From Pontibacter aydingkolensis (GTDB lineage Bacteria > Bacteroidota > Bacteroidia > Cytophagales > Hymenobacteraceae), in the NCBI RefSeq assembly GCF_019443125.1, contig NZ_JAHYXK010000004.1:124001-188000 (forward strand): DNA of 64,000 nucleotides. Reading direction: 5' to 3'. Below the pieces are notes generated by a model. It ran no database searches, was not told the origin of the DNA, and saw only the letters and a list, made by a program, of their open reading frames with translations. Positions 43,049-52,408 of the stretch are shown here, in pieces. Both the position numbers and the translations under genes were made by a program. Position 1 is the stretch's first letter. Every line of letters starts with the position of its first letter.

Positions 43049-43114
43049 CTAACTAAATGTTGTAAAAGCCATTCCAACAGCTACCAACACTAAAATAAAA
43101 ATACGGATCTTCAT
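43049..43114 (-). CDS. 21-residue membrane peptide
   Basis: An ORF too short for ordinary calling, with sequence MKIRIFILVLVAVGMAFTTF plus a final Ser. Positive charges stand at the start, followed by one hydrophobic helix. A full -7 element TATATTTG (43134-43141) lies 20 bases upstream and a terminator lies 110 bases downstream, so it forms its own compact unit. It could be a small membrane peptide, or the start of a regulatory RNA with a long 3' part. No family recognised. Confidence 0.6.
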   Translation of the reverse strand: MKIRIFILVLVAVGMAFTTFS

Positions 43115-43133
43115 AGCACAGATAATTATATAG

Positions 43134-43141
43134 CAAATATA
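43134..43141 (-). promoter_or_regulatory. -7 element TATATTTG for the 21-aa peptide
   Basis: A full TAnnTTTG match on the minus strand. The predicted start is near 43127, giving a 13-base leader before the ATG at 43114. Confidence 0.55.
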
Positions 43142-43243
43142 CTATATAATTTATCATTTACACAACTCATATCCAAATTTTTTACAGGAATAATCAAGTA
43201 AAATCTCTCTTATTTTTACCTAAGAGCCCATATCACTGCCTAA

Positions 43244-43545
43244 TTACCTCAGAACCACATGCTTCCACAGTTCATCTTTACTTCCATTTATTTGCAGATG
43301 GCAAATTCCTTTAGGCAGGTTATGTACATGTAATACTTTTTCTGATGTTAAGGAGAGCAGTAAATTTTACCGCCCTGCTCTACAATGTATAAAAGGCTGC
43401 CATTGTTAGCAATTACCGCTTCCAGCTGGTTGCTGAATTGCACGTTTGGGTATGCTTCGCGCAACAGGTACTCCTGCGCCTGCGCAGCCTGACTCAGGCA
43501 AAGTATAAAAAGTATGGCAAGAATAAATTGCAGATATGTTTTCAT
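43244..43545 (-). pseudogene. Decayed T9SS cargo gene (dehydrogenase-like start, sorting-domain end)
   Basis: The first frame (43545-43348) encodes a signal peptide (LSQAAQAQ) and then LREAYPNVQF, LEAVIANNGSLLYIVEQGG, which is like the opening strand of PQQ-type glucose/sorbosone dehydrogenases, and stops after 65 codons. In another frame directly beyond, 43244-43358, there is a C-terminal sorting-domain-like end: LTSEKVLHVHNLPKGI, then LQINGSKDELWKHVVLR and a stop. The two parts fit the ends of one secreted enzyme whose middle, several hundred codons, was deleted with loss of frame. A TACTTTTG -7 element remains upstream. Confidence 0.65.
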
Positions 43546-43620
43546 TGCAGCTGAAGGATAAATCTAAAAGTATAAACTTGTATAAGCAGACCACATACCA
43601 CCAAGACTTAGAACCACTTA

Positions 43621-43628
43621 CAAAAGTA
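43621..43628 (-). promoter_or_regulatory. -7 element TACTTTTG of the decayed gene
   Basis: A full TAnnTTTG match on the minus strand, 76 bases before the ATG at 43545. It suggests the remnant may still be transcribed. Confidence 0.35.
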
Positions 43629-43636
43629 GCCTGCAC

Positions 43637-43674
43637 AAAAAAGCGCCCTGACTCTTTGCAAATCAGGGCGCTTT
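43637..43674 (-). terminator. Terminator after tex
   Basis: A perfect 12-bp stem (AAAGCGCCCTGA with TCAGGGCGCTTT) and a T-run on the minus strand, 26 bases past the Tex stop. Beside it, ATACTTTAAAGTAT (43680-43693) is a perfect palindrome built from two TACTTT/AAAGTA halves. Confidence 0.85.
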
Positions 43675-43699
43675 AGTTTATACTTTAAAGTATGGCAGC

Positions 43700-45955
43700 C
43701 TACTTGAACATACCTTTCAGTTTAGCCAGTTTCGTCTGGAAATCATCCATCGGCTCTTCCTCGCGTTTGTTGCCACCTTTGCTACGGTTACCGCCACCGG
43801 CTGGTTTAGGAGCAGCAGGGTCGCCTTTCATACTTAAAGAGATGCGCTTGCGGTTTGCATCCACTTCCAGTAAAGTTACCTCAACCTTCTGCCCTACCTT
43901 CACCACATCGTGTGGGTTGCTCACAAATCGATCAGACAGGTGACTTACGTGTACCAAACCATCCTGGTGTACCCCAATATCAACGAAAGCACCAAAGGCA
44001 GTAATATTAGTTACAATCCCTGGCAGTTTCATGCCTTCGCGCAGGTCCTTTATTTCGTTCACGCCTTCAGTAAAGCTGAACGCCTCAAAGGTCTGGCGTG
44101 GGTCGCGGCCCGGCTTAGCCAATTCGCTTACAATATCCTGCAGGGTTGGCAGACCTACGGTATCGGTCACGTAGTTTTTCAGATTGATCTGCTTGCGCAA
44201 TTCGTCTTTCTGCATTAAATCCTGCACTGTTACGCCCAGGTCTTTAGCCATCTGCTCCACAATTGGGTAGCTTTCCGGGTGCACAGCAGAGGCATCTAAT
44301 GGGTTCTTTGCATCCCGGATCCTTAAGAAACCTGCGGCCTGCTCAAATGCCTTATCACCTAAACGGGCCACCTTCTTTAACTCTGTGCGGGTTTTGAATG
44401 GTCCGTTCTGGTTACGGTACTCTACAATATTCTGCGCCAAAGCGGGTCCTAAACCGGAAACATAAGTTAACAGTTGCTTGCTGGCGGTGTTTACTTCCAC
44501 ACCCACCGCATTTACGCAGCTCATTACTACATCATCCAGTGAGTGCTTTAGGGCAGACTGGTCCACGTCGTGCTGGTACTGGCCTACACCTATACTTTTT
44601 GGATCGATCTTTACCAGTTCTGCTAGTGGGTCCATTAACCTGCGACCAATAGAAACAGCGCCACGCACCGTTACGTCCTGGTCAGGAAATTCCTCACGGG
44701 CAACATCCGAAGCAGAGTAAATAGAGGCACCGCTCTCGTTCACCATCACCACCATGACAGAGGCCGGCAATTTCAGACTCTTCACAAAAGCTTCTGTTTC
44801 GCGACTGGCTGTGCCATTACCAATAGCAATGGCCTCTACCTCGAAGCGGGTAACCATGTAACGCACCGCCTGCGCCGCCTCCTGCTCTTTGTGCTGACCA
44901 GTATGCGGGTAAATAGTTTCGTTATGCAGCAGTTTACCCTGCTTATCTAGCACTACAGATTTTACACCTGTTCTAAAACCTGGATCCAAAGCCAATACCG
45001 TTTTCTGACCTAGTGGCGATGACAACAGCAACTGTCGCAGGTTATCGGCAAACACACGGATGGCTTCTTCGTCGGCACGCTTTTTAGAGCTCAGGCGTAC
45101 TTCTGTTTCCATGCTTAACTTCAGCAGGCGCTTGTAGCAATCTTTGGCAGCCAGCTTTACCTGCTCAGAGGCAGCGTTATTGCCCTGCACAAACATGTTT
45201 TCCAGTTTCGCTAGTGCAGCTTCTTCGTCTGGCTGGGCTGTTAACATCAACACCATTTCGGTTTCGCCGCGGCGCATGGCAAGTATACGGTGTGACGGTG
45301 CTTTCTCGATTGGCTCTTCCCACTCAAAGTAATCCTTGAATTTCTGGCCTTCCTCTTCCTTACCCATCATCACGCGACTCTTGAACACACCCTGCTTCTC
45401 GAACAGCTGGCGCATCGTGGCACGTGCATCGGCGTTTTCGTTCATCCACTCAGCCATAATGTCGCGGGCACCGGCAAGGGCCTCATTCACATCCTTTACC
45501 TCTTTCTCTTCGGAGATAAAATTGGCGGCCTCGGCTTCCACGTCGAAATTACCCTGCGCAAAAATACGCTCTGCCAGCGGCTCCAGGCCTTTTTCACGGG
45601 CGATAGTGGCTTTGGTACGACGCTTCGGTTTGTAAGGCAGGTAAATATCTTCCAGCACGGCCATCGTTTCGGCAGCCATAATCTGGGCCTCCAGCTCTGG
45701 CGTAAGCTTCTCCTGGTCTTTAATAGACTTCAGTATACTTTCGCGGCGCTTGTCGAGCTCACGCAGCTGCTCCATTCTGTCGCGGATAGCCGCGATCTGC
45801 ACCTCATCCAGGGAGCCGGTAACTTCCTTTCGGTAACGGGAGATAAACGGTACGGTAGCACCCTCGTCGAGCAAAGTGGCTGTGGCCTCTACCTGTTTAA
45901 TGGTAATAGAAAGCTCAGAGGCGATCTTTAATAAGTGTTCTAAATTAGGTTCCAT
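43700..45955 (-). CDS. tex: Tex family S1-domain RNA-binding protein
   Basis: A 751-aa cytoplasmic protein of the Tex family, which binds nucleic acids and affects transcription. The start was set at the ATG at 45955 (MEPNLEHLLKIASELSI); the upstream open frame has no Tex homology. Family landmarks in order: ATVPFISRYRKEVTGSLDEVQ, YLPYKPKRRTKATIAREKGLEPLA, the YqgF-like LALDPGFRTGVKSVVLD, SIGVGQYQHDVDQ, a HhH region YVSGLGPALAQNIVEYR and the C-terminal S1 domain MKLPGIVTNITAFGAFVDIGVHQDGLVHVSHLSD. The basic, Gly-rich tail is normal. Confidence 0.95.
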   Translation of the reverse strand: MEPNLEHLLKIASELSITIKQVEATATLLDEGATVPFISRYRKEVTGSLDEVQIAAIRDRMEQLRELDKRRESILKSIKDQEKLTPELEAQIMAAETMAVLEDIYLPYKPKRRTKATIAREKGLEPLAERIFAQGNFDVEAEAANFISEEKEVKDVNEALAGARDIMAEWMNENADARATMRQLFEKQGVFKSRVMMGKEEEGQKFKDYFEWEEPIEKAPSHRILAMRRGETEMVLMLTAQPDEEAALAKLENMFVQGNNAASEQVKLAAKDCYKRLLKLSMETEVRLSSKKRADEEAIRVFADNLRQLLLSSPLGQKTVLALDPGFRTGVKSVVLDKQGKLLHNETIYPHTGQHKEQEAAQAVRYMVTRFEVEAIAIGNGTASRETEAFVKSLKLPASVMVVMVNESGASIYSASDVAREEFPDQDVTVRGAVSIGRRLMDPLAELVKIDPKSIGVGQYQHDVDQSALKHSLDDVVMSCVNAVGVEVNTASKQLLTYVSGLGPALAQNIVEYRNQNGPFKTRTELKKVARLGDKAFEQAAGFLRIRDAKNPLDASAVHPESYPIVEQMAKDLGVTVQDLMQKDELRKQINLKNYVTDTVGLPTLQDIVSELAKPGRDPRQTFEAFSFTEGVNEIKDLREGMKLPGIVTNITAFGAFVDIGVHQDGLVHVSHLSDRFVSNPHDVVKVGQKVEVTLLEVDANRKRISLSMKGDPAAPKPAGGGNRSKGGNKREEEPMDDFQTKLAKLKGMFK

Positions 45956-46187
45956 ATATTGATGTAAGACAATAGTCGGATTAGTGAGCAAGAGGCGCAC
46001 TGTCAGCAGCTGTGCTTTTGATGTGATTCCCTGCAGTTTCCTTCGCCTCTGTTTGCATTTTTTAGTAGTATGGTTGAGATACCGGAACGTCAAATTTAAG
46101 GGATATTGCCTTAATCTGAAACAAGATTCTCTTATTATCAACTACCTTACACCATGCTTTTGCCACCTTTTTCCTAACTTGGTAAGG

Positions 46188-47528
46188 TTGAAAAAGTATA
46201 AACACCCCAGTTACCCGCTTTATTTACTGCCTGTACTCCTGTTGCTTTGCCAGAGCTGCGTGGTGCAGAAGCTGGATTATACCCCCTACTCCCAAACCGA
46301 CTATTACCGCAAAACCTTAGCCGGACTGGATACTTTAGCAGATCGCACCGCAACCTGCGACACCTTAAAAGCAGGCTGGGCCAAAGTAAACATTACGCCA
46401 CCTGCGGGCACACCGCTGGCCGGCTACGGAAAACGGAAAGGCATGAAGTATACTGCTGTGCACGATTCAATTTGGGTACGTACCTTCGCTTTCGATAACG
46501 GCACCAAGCAGACATACTTTGTAACGCTGGACATGCTGATAGCCCCCATGAGTGTGGCAGCTGAGCTTGAAGCAAAGTATAAAAGTATAAATCTGCAGCC
46601 TGATCAAGTATACCTGGCCGCCACCCACACCCACACCAGCTTTGGCGGCTGGGGCAAGAAACTGGCAGGTCGCATGATGGCCGGTAAGTATAAAAAACAG
46701 GTAGTCCGGCAAACGGCGCAGTACATCATCCAAAGTATAAAACTGGCCCAGGCAAACCTTCAACCGGCTAAAGTGGGTTATGGTACTGCCAACGGAGCAG
46801 CCTTTGTCAGGAACAGGCTTACTGGTTCTGAATCAGAACGCGATACTACCATTCGATTTATCAAGTTTGAGAAGCATAACGGGGAGCAGGCTATACTTTG
46901 CACTTTTGCATCACACCCAACTATACTTCCATCTATGCAACCTATACTCTCCGGTGACTACCCCAGCGTGCTGGTGAGAAGGCTGGAGCAGGACGTGAGT
47001 TTTGCAGCTTTCTCGGCGGGGGCAGTTGGCAGCCACTCCAGCGTTTACTCGCACGGCGACAGCTTTGAGAGCACGGAAGAGGTTGGCCAAAGTATAGCAC
47101 AAAGCATACTTGCAGTAGCTTCTGAAATAGAGACAGTTTATACTTCTGAGCTTCAATATCGCCGACTGCCACTCCACATGCCGGAACCGCACTGGCGTTT
47201 GGGTAAGAAAAAGCGCTTTGCACCGGGTTTGTTTTATACTCTATTTGGAAAGTATGATGCATATGTTAATAGTCTGCAAATAGGGAATACTACCTTACTT
47301 GGCGTGCCTGCTGATTATTCCGGAGAGTTTATGCCTTTGCTGGAGGCTACAGCTGCTGCACAAAACAAGCATGTTATACTTACCGGCTTTAATGGCAGCT
47401 ACCTGGGGTATATTATTCCTGATGAGCACTACAACCTTAAAAAGTATGAGGCCAGGGCTATGAATTTCTACGGCCCTAGTGCAGGCAGCTACCTTACTTT
47501 TATACTTCAGAAACTTCTGGCAAAGTAG
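46188..47528 (+). CDS. Neutral/alkaline ceramidase N-terminal-domain lipoprotein
   Basis: A ~446-aa lipoprotein. The TTG at 46188 was chosen because it gives LKKYKHPSYPLYLLPVLLL with lipobox LLLCQSC; the open frame upstream (to 45984) runs back towards the Tex start and reads poorly. The ceramidase-type N-domain shows AGWAKVNITPPAGTPLAGYG, a long helix, then ATHTHTSFGGWG, whose histidines match the zinc site, and ILTGFNGSYLGYIIPDE near the end. The typical C-domain is absent. It probably hydrolyses amide-linked lipids or related substrates; specificity is inferred. The gene carries about 15 copies of the AAGTATA heptamer. Confidence 0.8.
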   Translation: MKKYKHPSYPLYLLPVLLLLCQSCVVQKLDYTPYSQTDYYRKTLAGLDTLADRTATCDTLKAGWAKVNITPPAGTPLAGYGKRKGMKYTAVHDSIWVRTFAFDNGTKQTYFVTLDMLIAPMSVAAELEAKYKSINLQPDQVYLAATHTHTSFGGWGKKLAGRMMAGKYKKQVVRQTAQYIIQSIKLAQANLQPAKVGYGTANGAAFVRNRLTGSESERDTTIRFIKFEKHNGEQAILCTFASHPTILPSMQPILSGDYPSVLVRRLEQDVSFAAFSAGAVGSHSSVYSHGDSFESTEEVGQSIAQSILAVASEIETVYTSELQYRRLPLHMPEPHWRLGKKKRFAPGLFYTLFGKYDAYVNSLQIGNTTLLGVPADYSGEFMPLLEATAAAQNKHVILTGFNGSYLGYIIPDEHYNLKKYEARAMNFYGPSAGSYLTFILQKLLAK

Positions 47529-48100
47529 TGCCTTATGCACTATTCAGTTTTTTATTCTTTGAATGCTAAAAAAGTTTATTGAAAAGTATAATAAATTCAG
47601 TGCTATATTTTTAAGCATTAAAATATAACATCAGATACATTTGAAAAATATATTTGAATATTAATTCATAACATAATTATATTTATATCACCACTTAAAA
47701 TTTGATCGCTGCTCATTTAAAAACAGGATATAGTATTTTCTGTAGCACTTTTTAATGTACAGGCAGCGTAGTATTCCAGAAACTTCTATCTAAGAACTGG
47801 TTTCCTCTACTTATCCGGCAAAATTGTTAATAGGCTTGCCTGTTGCTAAAAAAGGGTACAAAACCTTTTTGCTAGCTACCTATGCGCTCACATCCAGGCC
47901 TTTACTTGTAACGTACTTATGCCATTACCAGGCAAATGCACCTACTGCAGCCTGGTAAAACTAGTATACTTTAAAAAAACATCCCACACCACCCTATTTG
48001 TATCGCACTTAGAAAACTACAAGAAGACACTACAAAACCTAGTATTAAAACAATTGAATCAATACCAATATGTAACACTTCTAAATTTTAGCAACAGCTT
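47529..48100. other. Long intergenic region before the M36 gene
   Basis: About 570 AT-rich bases. A 61-codon ORF (47919-48104) overlaps the next start codon by ATGA but looks composition-driven, so it is not called. No clear promoter, hairpin or repeat beyond scattered AAGTATA copies (47583, 47974). Confidence 0.5.
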
Positions 48101-51100
48101 ATGAAACGAAAAGCTAAGTACAATTTACTGGCGTTGGCCTGCTTATTCCTGTTTCTTTCCGGAACGGCCTATGCGCAAACGGCACTCTCCACCGCCCTGC
48201 AGCATATAGAACAAAACAGGGCCAAGTATAAACTGACACCAGCAGACATATCTGACTATGTAATAACTGACCAATACACTTCCAAAAACAACGGCATTAC
48301 ACATATTTATCTTCGACAGCGCCACAACGGCATCGAAGTAGTAGACGCAAACATCAACATCAACATCAGCAAAGACGGTAAGGTAGTGAACATGGGCAAC
48401 CGCTTTATCCCGAACTTGCGTGCGGCTATAAAAGGCAATGCAGCGGGCCTGTCGCCAGAAAAGGCGGCCGCGGCTGCTGCCGGTCATCTGAAGCTGCAGG
48501 TAAAGGAGCCACTTATAATTAAAGAGCGTAAAAGGCCAACCGACAAACTGCCTGCAGCGGCAAAGGCAGTTGTACTTAGCGACGGGGGCATCTCCCTCTC
48601 TCCTATCCCGGCAAAACTTGTTTACCAGCCTATGCCAGATGGCTCTGTACGCCTGGCATGGGAAGTAGGCATTTACCAGATAGATGCACAAAGCTACTGG
48701 AATGTAAAAGTAGATGCTGCAGACGGTAATGTACTAAAGAAGGAGGACCTGGTTGTGCATGACAACTGGGGTTTGCCAACCGTTACCGATGCACCTGGAG
48801 AATCTGCGTACTTCTCCCGAAAAACACCAGCTCCAAAAGCGAAAACTGCAACAGTAGCCGAAAAAAAGAAACTGCAGCAGGATTTTATGACGCTGGCCAT
48901 GGCACCACGTAGCGTAGCCAGCACGGCAGCTGCCAACATGGCCTCCAGCGGAACCTACCGCATTTACGACGCACCTTACGAAACGCCAAGCCACGGAGAG
49001 AGAACGTTGGTTACAGGAAAAGAGAACACCAATGCCTCGCCTCTTGGCTGGCACAACGACGGGCTGGTAACTTATACCATCACCAAAGGCAACAACGTGC
49101 ATGCCTACGAAGATATACTAGGCGCCAATGCCGGTATCAGTCCGGACGGTGGCCTGAACCTGAACTTTGACTTTCCGCTTGATTTGACACAAGAGCCCAC
49201 AACTTATGTGCAGGCCGCCACAACAAACCTTTTCTACTGGAATAACCTGATGCACGACGTGTTTTACCTGTATGGTTTTGACGAGGAAAGCGGAAATTTC
49301 CAGCAGACTAACTTTACAGGCGCAGGTCAGGGACTGGATGGTGTAATGGCCGAAGCACAGGATGGCGGCGGTACTAACAACGCCAACTTCCTGACGCTGC
49401 AGGATGGTGTGCCGGGTCGTATGCAAATGTATCTCTGGACCTCGTCGCTTCCGGCCAAACTGCTGCATATCTCTGCTCCTGCGTCTGTAGCAGGGTCTTA
49501 CACAGGTGTGCAGGCTGCTTTCGGACCTGCTGTTGATGAAAGAGGAGTTTCTGGAAAGATAGTTATGGCAGATCCAGCCAACGGATGTAATAGTGCCCCT
49601 GCTCTTCCAGCCGGATCTGTGCCTACACCACTTAATAACCAGGCAGAGATATCTGGTAACATAGCGCTGATAGACCGTGGAGGCTGCTCTTTTATTTCCA
49701 AAGCGCTGAACGCGCAGGCATCTGGAGCAACAGCTGTTATAGTAATAAATAATATAGATGGCCCTGCCATATCAATGGGTGGCGACGAAACAGGCACAGC
49801 AGTATTGATTCCTGCTATCATGATAAGCAAAGCTGATGGCGACAAACTTAAAGCGGCACTTACTGCTGGTCTGGCTGGCTCATTAAGGCTAGAGGGTGGT
49901 GTTCCTCCGTTACGGGATGGTGACCTCGACAACGGTATCATCGCGCATGAATACGGACATGGCATCTCAATTAGGTTAACTGGAGGGCCTGGTACCCAAT
50001 GCTTGTCTGGTGCAGAGCAGGGTGGCGAAGGCTGGAGCGATTTCTTTGCACTTTTCATGACTATGCGTGAAGGCGATACTGGTCCGCAGCGCCGTGGCAT
50101 AGGCACCTATGTGCTATCAGAAAGCACAGACGGTGGCGGTATACGCCCTGCCCCTTACAGCACCGACATGGGCATTAACCCTTATACCTATGGCATGGTG
50201 TCTAACCCTGAGATTTCTGTACCGCACGGCGTAGGCTTTATCTGGGCTACTATGCTATGGGAATTAACCTGGAACCTGATAAATGAGTATGGCTACGATC
50301 CGGACATTTATAACGGAAAGGGCGGAAACAACATAGCACTACGACTGGTAATTGACGGCTTAAAGCTACAACCTTGCAGTCCTGGCTTTATTGATGCCCG
50401 CGATGCTATACTTGCCGCCGACCAGATCAATAACGGTGGGGCTAACCAATGCTACATCTGGCAGGCGTTTGCCAAGCGTGGCCTGGGCTACAGCGCACAG
50501 CAAGGCAGCAACAACGACCTCACCGATGGTGTAGAGGCTTTTGATATGCCGCCATCATGCGCGCCACAGTTTGCCATAAACTTAAAAGCCAACCCTTCTC
50601 CGGTAGTAGACGGGCAAGTGCTGACTTATACGATTAACGTGACGAACAACACTGCCAGCAGTGTCAACAATGTGTCCATCAGCAGTCCGCTTCCTGCCAA
50701 TACTACCCTTATACAGGAATCTAGTGGAGATAGTCCGAAGCTGAGCAATGGAGTGGTTACCTTCAAACCAGTTAAGATGCCACAGGGAGAAAGTATAAAC
50801 CGCACCTATAAAGTGATCGTGAATAAAGGAGACGGCACCACGGTATACTTCCACGATGATATGGAGAACGGCGGCAGTAAGTGGAAAGTATCGCATGGTT
50901 TAGGCCTGAGCGACTGGCAGCTAAGCACCAAGAATCCGTTTAGCGGCACCACCTCCTGGTTTGCAGTAGACCCGGATGCCTTTAGTGACCAATACCTGAG
51001 GTTATCTACACCGGTTACGCTTGGCGAGAATGCGCTGCTTCGTTTCTGGCACAGCTACGCCACAGAAGGTGGTTTTGACGGCGGTGTGGTAGAGATAAGC

Positions 51101-51742
51101 ACCAACAATGGCCTGACCTGGACAAACCTGGGCAGTAAAATGATTCAGAACGGTTACAACTCAGAGATTCCGCTAACTAATGCCTCTACCATCATCGGAC
51201 CTGCCTTTACCGGCGGCAGCAATGGTTATATTCAAACTATAGTAGACCTGAGCAGCTACAAAGGACAGAAGGTGTTGATCCGTTTCAGGATGGGCTCTGA
51301 TGTACTTACTGGTGCCACAGGTTGGTACGTGGATAACGTTGACATAGTAAGCAACCCGGTAAGTATAACCAACACGGCAACAGTAACCTCTAAATGGGGT
51401 GGCGAGAAAACAGCTACCGTAGAAACGCTGGTTCTGAAATCGGGAAGTATAAATGTAGCGCAGACTTCCACTGCCTTAGCATCAGACATGGATAAGACTA
51501 TGCTTTATCCTAACCCGGCGCAGCAGCTGGTTACCCTAAAGCTGGCAAAAGGTATAACCGGTGCTATTGAAGTGAATGTGGTTAACACGCTCGGGCAGCT
51601 GGTAATACACAAACAGCTGAACGCTGAAGAAGCCAGTGCCGGAGCAGGCATTGCGCTGGATAAGCTACCAAACGGCATTTATTACTTTACCATAACGGCA
51701 GGCGGTTCAAGGGAGACGCACAAGCTGATCATTAAGAAATAA
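48101..51742 (+). CDS. M36 fungalysin-type metallopeptidase with type A T9SS sorting domain
   Basis: A 1213-aa secreted zinc protease. Order: signal peptide ending AYAQ; FTP-type propeptide (TSKNNGITHIYLRQRHNGIEV); M36 catalytic domain with zinc motif GIIAHEYGHGIS (about residue 616) and GGEGWSDFFALF giving the third ligand; a PA domain inserted before the HExxH site (about 470-605, ALIDRGGCSFISKA); a DUF11-like beta domain (YTINVTNNTASSVNNVSI); a jelly-roll/MAM-like domain (DDMENGGSKWKVS, YLRLSTPVTLG); and the sorting domain (LYPNPAQQLVTL, LPNGIYYFTI, LIIKK). It probably digests extracellular protein. Strong terminator after it. Confidence 0.95.
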   Translation: MKRKAKYNLLALACLFLFLSGTAYAQTALSTALQHIEQNRAKYKLTPADISDYVITDQYTSKNNGITHIYLRQRHNGIEVVDANININISKDGKVVNMGNRFIPNLRAAIKGNAAGLSPEKAAAAAAGHLKLQVKEPLIIKERKRPTDKLPAAAKAVVLSDGGISLSPIPAKLVYQPMPDGSVRLAWEVGIYQIDAQSYWNVKVDAADGNVLKKEDLVVHDNWGLPTVTDAPGESAYFSRKTPAPKAKTATVAEKKKLQQDFMTLAMAPRSVASTAAANMASSGTYRIYDAPYETPSHGERTLVTGKENTNASPLGWHNDGLVTYTITKGNNVHAYEDILGANAGISPDGGLNLNFDFPLDLTQEPTTYVQAATTNLFYWNNLMHDVFYLYGFDEESGNFQQTNFTGAGQGLDGVMAEAQDGGGTNNANFLTLQDGVPGRMQMYLWTSSLPAKLLHISAPASVAGSYTGVQAAFGPAVDERGVSGKIVMADPANGCNSAPALPAGSVPTPLNNQAEISGNIALIDRGGCSFISKALNAQASGATAVIVINNIDGPAISMGGDETGTAVLIPAIMISKADGDKLKAALTAGLAGSLRLEGGVPPLRDGDLDNGIIAHEYGHGISIRLTGGPGTQCLSGAEQGGEGWSDFFALFMTMREGDTGPQRRGIGTYVLSESTDGGGIRPAPYSTDMGINPYTYGMVSNPEISVPHGVGFIWATMLWELTWNLINEYGYDPDIYNGKGGNNIALRLVIDGLKLQPCSPGFIDARDAILAADQINNGGANQCYIWQAFAKRGLGYSAQQGSNNDLTDGVEAFDMPPSCAPQFAINLKANPSPVVDGQVLTYTINVTNNTASSVNNVSISSPLPANTTLIQESSGDSPKLSNGVVTFKPVKMPQGESINRTYKVIVNKGDGTTVYFHDDMENGGSKWKVSHGLGLSDWQLSTKNPFSGTTSWFAVDPDAFSDQYLRLSTPVTLGENALLRFWHSYATEGGFDGGVVEISTNNGLTWTNLGSKMIQNGYNSEIPLTNASTIIGPAFTGGSNGYIQTIVDLSSYKGQKVLIRFRMGSDVLTGATGWYVDNVDIVSNPVSITNTATVTSKWGGEKTATVETLVLKSGSINVAQTSTALASDMDKTMLYPNPAQQLVTLKLAKGITGAIEVNVVNTLGQLVIHKQLNAEEASAGAGIALDKLPNGIYYFTITAGGSRETHKLIIKK

Positions 51743-51756
51743 GCCAAAGGACCAAA

Positions 51757-51800
51757 AGCGAAAGCCACCTCTCTATAGAGGTGGCTTTCGCTTTTTATAA
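51757..51800 (+). terminator. Strong terminator after the M36 peptidase
   Basis: A long stem pairing AAAGCGAAAGCCACCTCT with AGAGGTGGCTTTCGCTTT around a 4-base loop, then a T-run. Confidence 0.9.
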
Positions 51801-52027
51801 CTAGCAAGACATGGCACAATTATAACTGATCAGCACAAAAACAGTGCAAACTATACATCCATCAGAATCATGTAAACAAAACATCAGTGCAATTATATAC
51901 TTCACAATTAGCTCATATTGCAAACAGTTTCTTTATTTAATCCATAACTTAAAACACAATTATCTGTTTAATAAGTATAGTAGCTAGCATGTTACAAGCT
52001 GGCATTGTGCAATTTTAACAGACACTC

Positions 52028-52249
52028 ATGGAGGTTTTACCAAATATAATATTGTTTACCGTTGCGGGCCTTTACCTGCTTTTGCTGGTATTTATATTGG
52101 CTTGGGTATACCACGACGCAGAACAGCGCGGGTTAAATGGCTGGCTGATAACAGCGCTTGCCTTTTTCTCCGGAACGATATTCGGAACACTGGTATGGTT
52201 GGTACTGCGGCCAAGACTTGAACCGCAAACTGTACCTGTCCGAAGCTAA
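52028..52249 (+). CDS. Small membrane protein, PLDc_N-like
   Basis: A 73-aa protein with two membrane helices (about residues 5-27 and 39-60) around WVYHDAEQRGLNGWL, the Tyr-xx-Ala-xxx-Gly linker typical of short PLDc_N-type membrane proteins. Ends in a polar Pro/Val tail. Function unknown. Confidence 0.65.
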   Translation: MEVLPNIILFTVAGLYLLLLVFILAWVYHDAEQRGLNGWLITALAFFSGTIFGTLVWLVLRPRLEPQTVPVRS

Positions 52250-52380
52250 GGCAGAATTTTTCTAGTTTTAATTCAGCAGCTGGCAGCAATTTTTGTTGTC
52301 AGCTGTTTTTTTGTGCCTTGTGGCGACAGAATTCTACCTACCAATGAGTATTTGGCCTGTGCTAAGTATGCGAAAGTGCT

Positions 52381-52388
52381 TATATTTG
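52381..52388 (+). promoter_or_regulatory. -7 element TATATTTG for the patatin gene
   Basis: A full TAnnTTTG match 21 bases before the ATG at 52409. It supports that start over an upstream in-frame ATG at 52313. Confidence 0.55.
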
Positions 52389-52408
52389 AGCAGTATATAC
52401 AAAATAAA

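Noticed and set aside
45984-46187. N-terminal extension of the ceramidase-like protein to a GTG at 45984
   Set aside because: The extension has no homology-like pattern and would bury a good lipoprotein signal in the middle of the protein.
47919-48104. A 61-codon ORF overlapping the M36 start codon by ATGA
   Set aside because: Coupled translation was considered, but there is no ribosome site, no signal peptide or domain, and the composition follows the AT-rich gap.
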